Notes under the pieces: model-generated
Databases searched by the model: none
What the model was told of the DNA's origin: nothing
The model's input: the letters and a program-made list of their open reading frames with translations, nothing else
Made by a program: the position numbers and the translations under genes
DNA from: Hemerocallis citrina
Lineage: Eukaryota > Streptophyta > Magnoliopsida > Asparagales > Asphodelaceae
DNA: 64,000 nt
Reading direction: 5' to 3'
NCBI GenBank assembly: GCA_017893485.1
Contig: JACEHZ010000374.1
Span: 960,001 to 1,024,000 of the forward strand
In this document: piece after piece, positions 54,678 through 64,000 of the stretch
Layout: each line of letters starts with the position of its first letter
How positions within the stretch are numbered: position 1 is the first letter of the stretch

Positions 54678-55371
54678 ACCAATTCACATTTCCCAACAAA
54701 CATCATTATATTATTCAATTGAAAGGAAAGTAAAAAAATTCAACATCGTAATCAACATCCTTGAGAACTATTCATAACCAGTGAAAAATAATAATATCTT
54801 GCAGCACAAGTTGGCAAAGTTGTTATAACATCATCTTAGATTCAGATAGTAATCAAAAATCAAAAATCACAACAAACAACAACTAACTAATCTCAAAAGA
54901 AACCCTAACAGCCAACAAACCCATTAAGTAACCAAATTGAATCAACAAACAAATAATCTACTAAAAAAGCATAATGAATCAAACAAATCACTCACAACTC
55001 CATTTTCAGTGATGGTAGTAACGGAGAACTTTTGATCGGTCTGGGAATCCTTCTATAAATGATATAGGGAAAAATTCCCCAAAATGAATCAAATTAGTCA
55101 AAACAGTCACCCAAAAAATTTGAAAATATTGCGCAAAAATCAGGGAAAAGATCAGACATTGGGTGACGTGTGACATGTGGCATGCAACGTTCAGCAGCGT
55201 GACCCTATACAGAAGATGTGGAAAAAAATTTCCCTAAAAATGAATCAAATTAGTCTAAAAAATAGTTCATAATGCACAATAACTGTAGATGACTCATACT
55301 GTTTCTTTATTGCCATTGTTGGTAATGTAATGTTTGAGGGTCTTATAATAAACTTTGAAGGTCGAGGGTCG
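54678..55371. other. Unassigned sequence
   Basis: AT-rich, no gene. A doubled block around ATGAATCAAATTAGTC (55084 and 55240) is the only visible structure. Confidence 0.45.
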
Positions 55372-56937
55372 CACAAAAAAAAACAAATAGGAAGAGAAAC
55401 GGAATGAGAGAAAAGCAGAGAATCTAATTTATTACTCTATGAATAACAAAGCATCTGAAGTGATGATTTTTTTTATATAACTAAAGTTACATCACTACAT
55501 ATATATGCTAAATCTTTCCTAACAATGCACTTGGACTGAGTTTAACAGAACTTGCGGCTGAAATTATTCAACTAACTAACTACTGACTCCTACATACACT
55601 GATGACTAAATCAAATAGATGGACTAGGTCAGCTGACTAAGTCCTCTGCCTCCTAGAGAACAGATTAGACAGTAGTCTGCACTAATTTGCAACACTCCTC
55701 CTTAGTGCAGATTGGCGATCAAGAAGACCAAGAGCATCGCGAAACTTTTCAAATTTAGCTCTTGAAAGCGCCTTAGTGATGACATCAACAATTTGGTCAT
55801 TGCTTCAAATTTTCTGGAAATCAATTTCGTGGCTTAACACCTTCTCTCGGACAAAATGATGATGGGTTTTAATGTGTTTTTGTGTGGGCATGAAACACCG
55901 GGTTGCTAGCTAGATTAATTGCACTGTCATTGTCACATTAAATTGGAATTGGATAATCCATGGCAAGATTCAAATCAACAAGGATTATCCAAACACACTC
56001 TTGAGTGGCCGTGGTAGCTGCTACATATTCAGCTTTTGCAGTTGAGATAGCAATAGTACTTTGCTTTTTACTGCACCAAGAGATCACAGCTGAACCTATA
56101 CTAAAGCAATATCCTGTCATAGAGCGCTTATAAATGGCATTACCAACCCAATCTGCATCGGTAAACCCATGTAAGCTGAAGTTTACATTATGCTGGTACA
56201 TCAAACCAAAGTCTAGAGTGCCTTTGATGTAGCAGAGGATCTGTTTTGCCGCAATTAAGTGACCAACACACGGCTGGTCCATAAACTGAGAGATAACATT
56301 GACAAGGTAGACAATGTCAGGACATGTGATAGTAAGATAAAACAGACTACCGACAAGTTGATGAAATGTTGTGGCATTATCAAAGCAAATCCGCTTCAAT
56401 TTTTAGTAGCTTGAGACATGATTCCATAGGAGTGGAAGTAACGCTTGAAACCCCATATTGAAATGGGTTAGTAAACTCCTTGCATAGCCCCTTTGAGAAA
56501 TGAAATACCCATCTGACTCCATCACTTCTAAACCAAGGAAAGAATGAACTTTCCCCAAATTCTTCATTTTAAAACGGAGAGATAAGTCATCACAGAGACA
56601 TGTAATTTCAGCAGTGGTGTCCCCGGTGATGATCAAATCATCCACATATAGAAGACAAATCATACAAGTAGTCGATGTGGTCTTAACAAATTAGCTTGAA
56701 CTGAATTAGAAGGTGTAAAACCACAGAATCTAATATATTGAGCAATCTTACCATACCAAGCACGAGGAGCTTGCTTGAGGCCATATAACGCTTTCTTGAG
56801 GCGGCATATATGGTGAGGAAACTCCTTGGAAATGAACCCCTGCGGTTGTTCCATAAATATTTCACGATCCAACTCTCCATAAAGGAAAGCGTTCTTCACA
56901 TCAAGTTGCCAAAGAGTCCATCCTTTGAAAGCAGCAA
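55372..56937 (-). mobile_element. Inverted 3' part of a Copia element (RT, RNase H, 3' LTR)
   Basis: In minus orientation it starts inside RT (IAAFKGWTLWQLDVKNAFLY) at 56937 and runs through RALYGLKQAPRAWYGKIAQY-like sequence, LLYVDDLIITGD (56663-56403) and RNase H with STAKAEYVAATTATQE (56399-55938). It ends in an LTR (about 55372-55694) that matches, inverted, the LTR at 56938-57271. It abuts that 5' LTR head-to-head. Frameshifts near 56400 and 56660. Confidence 0.8.
55938..56899 (-). pseudogene. Copia RT (C-terminal half) and RNase H
   Basis: Three frames. 56899-56660: MKNAFLYGELDREIFMEQPQ and KKALYGLKQAPRAWY. 56663-56403: YVDDLIITGD (catalytic Asp pair intact) and FLGLEVMESDGYFISQRGYA. 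56399-55938: LVGSLFYLTITCPDIVYLVN and SWCSKKQSTIAISTAKAEYV of RNase H. Closely adjacent frames suggest recent frameshifts. Confidence 0.8.
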
Positions 56938-57419
56938 TGTTGCAAATTAGTTCAGACTACTGTTAGTTCGATTCTCTATAAAAAGGAGGACTTAGTCAGC
57001 CGACTTAGTCCATCTATTTGACATAATCATCAATGTATGTAGGAGTCAGTAGTTAGTTAGTTGAATAATTTCAACAGCAAGTTCTGCGAAACTCAGTCCA
57101 AGTCAGTGAGCATTGTTAGGGAAGATTTAGTATATATATGTAGTGATGTAACTTCAGTTATATAAAAAAGAAAATCATCACTTCAGTTGTTCTGTTATTC
57201 AGAGAGTAATAAATCAGATTCTCTGCTTTTCTCTCATTCCTTTTCTCTTCCTAATTGTTTTTTTTGTGAGATGGTATCAGAGCAAGGTTGTTGAGAATTG
57301 GTTTGAGTTTGGTTTTGTTGAAGTGTTGATCCAGGCTGTTGACAGATTGTTCGACTCAGTGAAGCTGTGCTCGTTCAAGTGTTGTGCCACTCTTTGTCAA
57401 GATGAATGGTGGTAAATCT

Positions 57420-58069
57420 CTCTCTCTCAAGTTTCTATGGATAAGTAAGTCGGTAACAACTATAGTTACTGGAAGCTTTGCATGGAAGCGTATCTACAAG
57501 GTCAGGATTTATGGGAGCTTATTTCTGGTGTTTAAACAGTAATTCCAGAGGATCGTGATGTGAACTCACCAAAGCATGTGTGGGAGACACTTGAAAGATT
57601 GTTCACTCAAAGAAATGCAATGAGGTTGCAATTCTTGGAGAATGAACTCGCTAGGATGACTCAAGGTAATCTTTCCATTTCAGATTACTTTTTGAAGGTT
57701 AAAACTTTGTGTGCTAAAATTTCAGAGTTGGATACGGAGGAGTCCATTAGTGATGCACGATTGCATTGCTATCTTATTTGTGGATTGAGGAAAGAATTCA
57801 TGCCATTTATTTCTGCTTTGCAAGGGTGGGCGGAGCAGCCCTCTATTATTGAGTTAGAAAATCTCTTATCCAGCCAAGAAGCATAAGTGAACAATTAACT
57901 AGCAAGCCTGTATCTTCAGTTGAAGATGATCTTTACACCAAGGATCAAACAAAAAATAGGTTATCTTCAAAACCTTCATCAAGTAATGGCAAGCTATCCA
58001 GAAATGAGGGGGAGTCCAGAGGTTATCCTGTGGTTTGGCAGGGCACATGAAGCGGACTTGTCAAGTGAA
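57420..58069 (+). pseudogene. Copia gag
   Basis: 57560-57886 is open: HVWETLERLFTQRNAMRLQF, ISDYFLKVKTLCAKISELDT and RKEFMPFISALQGW, a UBN2-type gag. A stop at about 57534 separates it from YWKLCMEAYLQGQDLWELIS upstream. A zinc knuckle CGLAGHMKRTC follows at about 58030-58060; a second, CNSCGNSGHIKSNC, lies beyond the nested element at 60951-60995. Confidence 0.75.
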
Positions 58070-58074
58070 AGTCT

Positions 58075-60945
58075 TGCTAGGAAAACTGAGGATCTTGTTA
58101 AGTCTTCGACACAATCAACACAAAACACCAAGCAAGACTAGATCACACCAATTACACAAAACACACAAGAATTGTCCCAGTTGGGGCTTTCGCCTTAATC
58201 CGGGGGAGAAGAACCGAGATATTATTTTAACTAGAGAAGATACAAGAATATTACAATTCTCACCATGACCCTCTCTCAAGCCTAACTGGAACTTGGTTGC
58301 TGCTTACAGTGGAGAAACTCTTTCACCCTCTCATATGAAGTACTATCTTCTTCTATTTGGCACTATAACCCTACATTGGGAATCGTACGATCTGACTTGA
58401 AGACGAAGTTGGGCTTCTCATGAATCTCTAAGACCCGACCCAAATAACCCATCAGCGCCGCAGTGGGTCGACTGTACATAACAGTCATCGACCGATCCCC
58501 TTTCGAGAATCCTGTGCAGTTGGAGCGGTCGACCGAACCCAAGTGCAGTCGACCGCAACTTCGCCTGTTTGCTTATGCTGACTGCTTTCCTTCTTCTTCG
58601 ATGCCTCGCTTCGATCCATCTCAACGATTCATCGTCTTCTTCATTGGACATATATATGCAAGACATACAAACCCAACAATCTCTATCTTGGATTGCATAC
58701 TCATGAATCCATACCTGTGTGATTTAAAACTCTTCTAGACCTTTCTTCTCCGCTTTGTAAACAACACGTTTCTATGGCTTCTTCTGCTAGTTGAACAAAC
58801 CTCCACATGTTTTCCTCCAGCTGTATGCCCACCTCAATGGCACACCCTTGGAGATGTAATCATGGAGGTGCCACCCTCCACACGAATTCCACCTACTTCA
58901 AGGCTCTCTCCACCTTCCAACGATCTTCGAATGTTGCAGTGTCGATTCAGTAATTCTAGTGACGACTTACTAGATGATGCTTTAGGAACAATAGGCTTCC
59001 ACACACTCAGTCGAGTTTTTTTGCTTTCACAAAGCTGGTAGAGATTGTGCTGACCCTTCATTAACTTACGACGACTATCCCAAACTGTCAAAACTCCACC
59101 TCGAGCTGTGTATCTGCAACCACGAGCATCAAGAGCCCCCAAGGATATCAGATTCTGCTGTATCGAAGTAATATGCATGACCTCTTCTAGTGTGAACCCT
59201 TTACGATTTGGCATCTCCAATTCAATTATTCCCTCATCCACTACATCACAAATCTCACCACTCCCTGTTCTCACATTACAGCCTGTTGACAACTTGTAAG
59301 TTGAAAACATCTCCCTCTCAGAGCAATATGAGAAGAACTTCCAGAATCAAGATACTAACTTGAATCCACATATGAAAAACTTGAAACAAGAAGACAATAA
59401 TAATCATGATTACCTGACTCAGTTGCACTGACTATATGGGCTTGTTCCTTTTCTTTACCAACACTCTTCTGACTCAACCACTTGCGACAGTTTTTCTTGT
59501 AATGTCCAACTTCTCTATAATAGTGGCAACGAATCTTACTCTTGTGTGCCGCATTCCATACAATTGAAGTATCACCATCCACTGCAAAACACCCTATAGA
59601 AATAGACCCTTCTTTATGAGTCTCCTTTCTTAGTTCATCTTCCTTCAGACCCTTAATCACCCCGGCTACAGTAAGTGTCTCCTTGGCTGATTTCCCATGT
59701 AGCATTGTAGTTATCAAGTGATCATAAGAAGTTAGTAGTGAATAAATCAAGTTAAAAACTTTATCCTCTTTGCTAAGATCATCAGTGTTAATCGCCTTCA
59801 GTTCAGATATTATTTTATTGAACTCCACAATATGATCTTGAATATGGGTACCTTCCTTCTTTGAGAACCTAAATAACTTCCTCTTCCAATACGTCCGATC
59901 TAGCAATGATGACCCCGAGTAGACAGATTTCAGTCTCGCCCACAGAATTGTCGCACTTGTCTCCTCAAGAATATTACACTTGACTTCGTCCGCCATTTGC
60001 AACCGGATTAAACTCAAGGCCTTCAAAGAAATCTCATCCCACTTCTCCTACTTCATGTCGGTAGGCTTCTTCTCTTCTAAGGCAAGGTGCAAGTCCTTCT
60101 GAACCAAAACATCATACATGTCCACCTTCCATAGATTGAAGTTGATCTTACCATCAAACTGCTTGATCTTCATCTTTTGATCTGACATCTCCACCAAGGA
60201 ACTCGAACATACCCACGAATATGATTACTCTGATACCACTTGTTAGAAAAACTGAGGATCTTGTTGAGTCTTTGACACAATCAACACAAACCACTAAGCA
60301 AGACTAGATCGCACCAATCACACAAAGCTCAAAAGAATTGTAATAGTTGGAGCTTTTGCCTTAATCCAGAGAAGGAAGAACCGAGATATTATTTCAACTA
60401 GAGAGGATACAAGAATATTACAATTCTCATCACGATCCTCTCTCAAGCCTAACTGGAACTTGGTTGCTGCTTACAATGGAGAATCTCTTTCACCTCTCAT
60501 ATGAAGTACTCTCTTCTTCTATTCGGCACTCAATAGAATCATATCATTCTTGAGTCGTTTACATTGTATTTATAGATCTACCCTAGTGTGATACACTTGA
60601 TACATTGACCATCCGATTACTATTGAAGAGATAACCCTGCATTGGTAGCCGTACGATCTGACTTGAAGACGAAGTTGGGCTTCTCACGAATCTCCAAGAA
60701 CTGACCCAAATAACCTATCAGCGCCGCAGTCGGTCGACCATACACAACATTTGGTCGAGTGTTCCCCTCTCGAGAATCTTGTGCAGTCGAAGCGGTCGAC
60801 CGACCCCAAGTGCGGTCGATCGCAACTCCACTTGTTTGCTTCTGCTGACTTCTTTCCTTCTTCTTCGATGCCTCATTTCGATCCATTTCAACGCTTCATC
60901 GTCTTCTTCATCGGACATGTGTATGCAAGACAAAAAAACTCAACA
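58075..60945 (-). mobile_element. Gag-only (TR-GAG type) Copia element, nested in Copia gag
   Basis: 2.87 kb, LTRs 58075-58678 and 60241-60945. They start TG(C/T)TAG(G/A)AAAACTG and end AACCCAACA / AACTCAACA. Target duplication AGTCT (58070-58074) and GGTCT (60946-60950), and the host gag frame continues across. Primer site TGGTATCAGAG (60228-60238, minus strand), perfect. Gag and protease remnant only. The left LTR lacks about 100 bp that include the TATA-like region of the right one. The LTRs carry GGTCGACC-type palindromes. Confidence 0.88.
58834..60188 (-). pseudogene. Gag and protease remnant of the nested gag-only element
   Basis: Gag starts near 60188 (IKQFDGKINFNLWKVDMYDV) with one in-frame stop near 60050, then 60026-59355: RLKSVYSGSSLLDRTYWKRK, IQDHIVEFNKIISELK, HYKKNCRKW. 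The zinc knuckle reads CHYYREVGHYKKNC, so its second Cys is Tyr. A frameshift near the protease motif DSGSSSH separates it from 59310-58834 (NLISLGALDARGCRYTARGG, QHNLYQLCES). The rest, to the LTR, is non-coding. No pol. Confidence 0.75.
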
Positions 60946-62208
60946 GGTCTCTTGCAATAGTTGTGGCAATTCAGGCCACATCAAGTCAAATTGTCGTGTG
61001 AAGTTGAAAAAGGAAGTGGATGCTAATGCAGTACATGAAAACAATGAACCTGATCAAACCAAATGGGAGCAATGTCTTTCCATTGAAGCTATTGACCAAC
61101 CAAAGAATATAGTTTATGTTGTGCACTCGACTGGTGCACATACGAATGCTAATGTCTCCATGACTACAAGGAGTGGATCGTTGATTCTGGTTGTTCACAT
61201 CATGCCATCGGGAATGCTTCTCTACTTTCAGAGGTTCGTCTGCATAAGGTAAAGCGTGTTATTGTCACGGCTGATAACACCACTCATCCAGTGATGAACG
61301 AAGGCAACTTGAATGCCAAGGTTGATATCAAGCTTTGCAGCGGCTTTGCTATCAACAATGTTTCCATGTTCCTGGGTTGAAGAAGAATCTTTTGTCAGTT
61401 TCTCAAATGACTGACTCAGGGAGGTATGTTATCTTTGGTCCTAATAATGTACTTATTAGTGACGATCTGAAGTAGTTTGATGGTGATGTTCTCTTACGTG
61501 GAAAGCGAAAGGAGTCTTTATATCTATTGTCTGCAAGCGACGCTTATGTAATCAAGACAAGCCATAATGTAGGTGCCTCTCTTTGGCATGCTCGCTTAGG
61601 CCATATTGATTATAAGCTTTTGCAGCAGATTTCAGCCAAGAATTTGCTGAATGGACTTCCCTCTTTGAAGAAAATTCATCAAGATATGGTATGCTCAGAT
61701 TGTCAAATTTGGCAAGTCTCATTGACTTCCTTTCCAACACTCTTCTAAACGTGCATCTACCATGTTCCAGCTAGTACATTCTGATCTGATGGGGCCAACG
61801 TGAACACCTAACTACAAAGGTTCTAGTTATGTGATGGTTATTGTGGACGACTTCTCACGTCACACATGGGTGTATTTCTTGGCACATAAAAGTGAAGCTC
61901 TTTCGCATTTTCAAAGTTTCAAGCTGATGGTTGAGAAAGAGTTTGGTTTGATGATTAAATGTTTGCGCACCGATAACGGGGGAGAATACATGTCCGATGA
62001 ATTCTTTCACTGTTGCACCGATCATGGAATCCGTCGGCAAATGTCATGTCCAAAGACTCTACAACAAAATGGAGTTGTTGAGCGCAAGTTGGGATATCTC
62101 ACTGCTATGAGCTTACCCTGGATGCATGATAAAAACCTTTCAAGAGCACTATGGGCTGCAACTATTCAATGTTCTTGTCATGTGATCAATAGATTGCCTC
62201 CATGGTAA
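60946..62208 (+). pseudogene. Copia zinc knuckle, protease and integrase
   Basis: SCNSCGNSGHIKSNCRVKLK (about 60948-61007), a protease region near 61180 (VDSGCSHH in a shifted frame), pre-integrase WHARLGHIDYKLLQQISAKN (61527-61748), and integrase core 61831-62208: VDDFSRHTWVYFLAHKSEAL, LRTDNGGEYMSDEFF and QQNGVVERK, D-D-E intact. Several frameshifts and stops between the segments. Confidence 0.8.
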
Positions 62209-62985
62209 TGTACTCTCAAATCTCCCTTTGAGATTTTATATGCTATCAAGCCAAATGTAAATTACTTTCGGGTCTTTGGTTTTCTTTGTTATGTTCGTAT
62301 CCCTAAAAGTAATCGCACCAAGCTAGACCCCAAAGCTCGCAAATGTGTATTTGTTGGCTATGATTCACACAGGAAAGGTTGGAGATGCATGGATCCAACA
62401 ACAAAGAAGTTTGTTGTCTCCCGAAATGTGGTTTTTTATGAGGTCTCGACTTATTACCAGACAGCCACACACAAAGAAGATTCAGAGTTCATCCATCTTG
62501 AAGCTATTGATCTTGACTCATTTTATAGTGAACCTGAATCTAGCGATTGTGGAAGAAATGGGTCTTCATCACAAGAAGATTCTCCCCTCAGTTCAATCCC
62601 TATACAAAGATCGCCTAGGTAAAGGCAACAACCTGAATATTTATCTGACTATGAAGTGCAGCTTAATCACTTTACCATTACCTCTTGTTCTCACATGGGA
62701 TATGATGATGAACCCGCATGCTATAATGAGGCAAAGGAAAATTTTGAATGGGAAGTTGCTATGGACGAAGAGATCTCAGCCTTCAACAAGAACAATACAT
62801 GAGATCTTGTTCCGAAGCCGAAGGATGCTGATATAGTCACCTTACAAGCTGAAAAAGATGGCGGATGAGACGATTGATAAGCATAAGGCATGTCTTGTTG
62901 CATGAAGATTTTCTCAACAATATGGTCTAGACTATGAGGAGACGTTCAGCCCTGTGGCTAAAATGGTTATGGTTCGGACACTTTT
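62209..62985 (+). pseudogene. Copia integrase tail and RT N-terminal half
   Basis: KCVFVGYDSHRKGWRCMDPT (62340s) is the GKGY-like tail block. 62389-62622 continues KKFVVSRNVVFYEVSTY. RT begins near 62740 and runs to EETFSPVAKMVMVRTLFS, ending at 62985. The sequence from 62986 is not RT. Confidence 0.75.
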
Positions 62986-63242
62986 CTCAGGGGCCTACAA
63001 ATATTTAGTGTCCAGCATGGGCCTAAACTGTATTTACCGGAAAAGAAAGTTTTGCAAGGTTTTGTGATATCTAGGGACTGAACTGTAAAATACTTTTTTT
63101 TGAAATTTGTTTCGCAATTTAATATCAATTATATTTTCCCTAACGTACTAAATTGCGCAATACCCTTCATTATATTTTCCTTGTTATCCGTGCAAAGTTG
63201 CAGTCCTGCACTGAAAATTCGAACAGGCACCTTCCAATTCAA
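62986..63242. other. Unassigned sequence between Copia and fold-back element
   Basis: Begins GGGGCCTACAAATATTTAG, abruptly after RT. No gene or LTR recognised. It ends in the 10-bp duplication TCCAATTCAA (63233-63242) of the next element. Confidence 0.45.
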
Positions 63243-63988
63243 ATTTTTTGTCGTACTAACCCACTTTTTGAAAATATTTTAGGGTTTGACCCACTTTCGA
63301 AAACAATTAGCGATCTGACCCAGTTTTGGACACGTCAGCATAAGCCGTTATTGGAAATAACGACATATGTTATTTATATGCCGTTATTTCCAATAACGGC
63401 ATCATTTTACATTTTTTTTGCATGCCGTTATTTGGAGTAACGGCATCAGTATATTTCTCATACGAGCGTGAATCTTCTGACTTTAAAAAAATTCTAAGTG
63501 TTGAAACAACTTATAAATAATGTCGTTATCCCCAAGAACGACATTAGAATTACTGATGACGTTATTTGAAACAACGACATCAGTTATAATAAAATGAACT
63601 GTTGCATTTGTTTGGAACAGCGACAACAGTTTATTTTATTATAACTGATGCCGTTATCTCCAATAATGGCATTAGTAATTCGACTGCCGTTCTTGGGGAT
63701 AACGGCATTATTTATAAGTTGTTTCAACACTTAGAATTTTTTCCAAGTCAGAAGATTCACGTTCGTATGAAATATACTGATGCCGTTACTCTAAATAACG
63801 GCATGCAAAAAAAAAATGTAAAATAATGTCGTTATTGGAAATAACGGCATATAAATAACCTATGCCGTTATTTCCAATAACGGCTTATGCTGACATGTCC
63901 AAAACTGGGTCAGATCGCTAAATTGTTTTTGAAAGTGGGTCAGACCCCCAAATATTTTCAAAAGTGGGTCAGTACAGCAAATCTTTCC
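63243..63988. mobile_element. Fold-back Mutator-like element (746 bp)
   Basis: Nearly the whole element is one inverted repeat: the arm from GTACTAACCCACTTTTTGAA (63253) mirrors the arm ending GTGGGTCAGTAC (63975), with a short loop near 63608-63620. An exact 10-bp direct duplication TCCAATTCAA flanks it (63233-63242 and 63989-63998), typical of Mutator-like elements. Each arm contains several 20-25 bp near-palindromes of the type ATGCCGTTATTTCC-AATAACGGCAT. No coding capacity. Confidence 0.8.
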
Positions 63989-64000
63989 TCCAATTCAAGT

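Larger units (their letters stand above)
56938..62985 (+). mobile_element. Copia element, 5' LTR to middle of RT, interrupted by a gag-only element
   Basis: 5' LTR 56938-57271 (starts TGTTGCAAATTAG), primer site TGGTATCAGAGCAAGG from 57272, gag 57420-58069, zinc knuckles, protease, integrase, and RT up to VRTLFS at 62985, where similarity ends abruptly. No 3' LTR follows; the missing half matches the inverted piece at 55372-56937. Nested element at 58075-60945. Confidence 0.8.

Overview
This is nuclear DNA of a flowering plant. The evidence is a MADS-box gene with GT-AG introns plus LTR retrotransposons, a LINE, hAT, PIF/Harbinger-type and Mutator-type elements, and a probable Helitron, all of plant type. 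I cannot name the species. Only one resident host gene is visible: the first two exons (5487-5668 and 24808-24886, + strand) of an AGL6-subfamily MADS-box transcription factor. They are separated by a 19.1 kb intron 1. Exons 3 onward are not found anywhere in the window, so intron 2 exceeds 39 kb or the gene is broken. Nearly everything else is nested transposable elements.

Layout. 1-2816: 3' end of a Tat-lineage Ty3/Gypsy element (antisense accessory gene, tandem repeat array, polypurine tract, LTR). 2817-5486: AGL6 upstream region with a MITE and two short tandem duplications. 5669-24807: intron 1. It holds a Ty1/Copia element (7455-18136), itself carrying a Tat-type solo LTR with a hAT inside it, another LTR-like insertion with a hAT inside it, and a gag-only Copia element. 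It also holds a probable Helitron, a TRIM-like element and a hAT MITE. 25913-29365: a young non-autonomous LTR element whose internal region carries gag plus a stretch resembling a METTL25-type methyltransferase gene.

30385-53640: a decayed L1-type LINE split into three pieces by a gag-only Copia element (30909-40077, itself hit by a gypsy-like element at 32868-38761) and by a nearly complete 12.9 kb Tat-type Gypsy element (40499-53430). The Gypsy element has gag, RT, two RNase H domains and integrase on the minus strand. A spliced antisense gene on the plus strand is bracketed by two tandem arrays with a shared core. 53640-64000: a MITE, a Copia element whose 3' part lies inverted against its own type of 5' LTR, a third gag-only Copia element nested in it, and a 0.75 kb fold-back Mutator-like element.

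Most likely new or under-described points: (1) the antisense gene of two Tat elements keeps the same TATA and leader layout about 150 bp before its start codon, next to homologous tandem arrays; (2) three gag-only Copia elements stop at the same point and all carry clusters of GTCGAC palindromes in their LTRs; (3) a Copia element is split at one point in RT and rearranged head-to-head, as in an autointegration product; (4) a small LTR element has taken up a host methyltransferase reading frame. All coordinates and identities were judged by eye.
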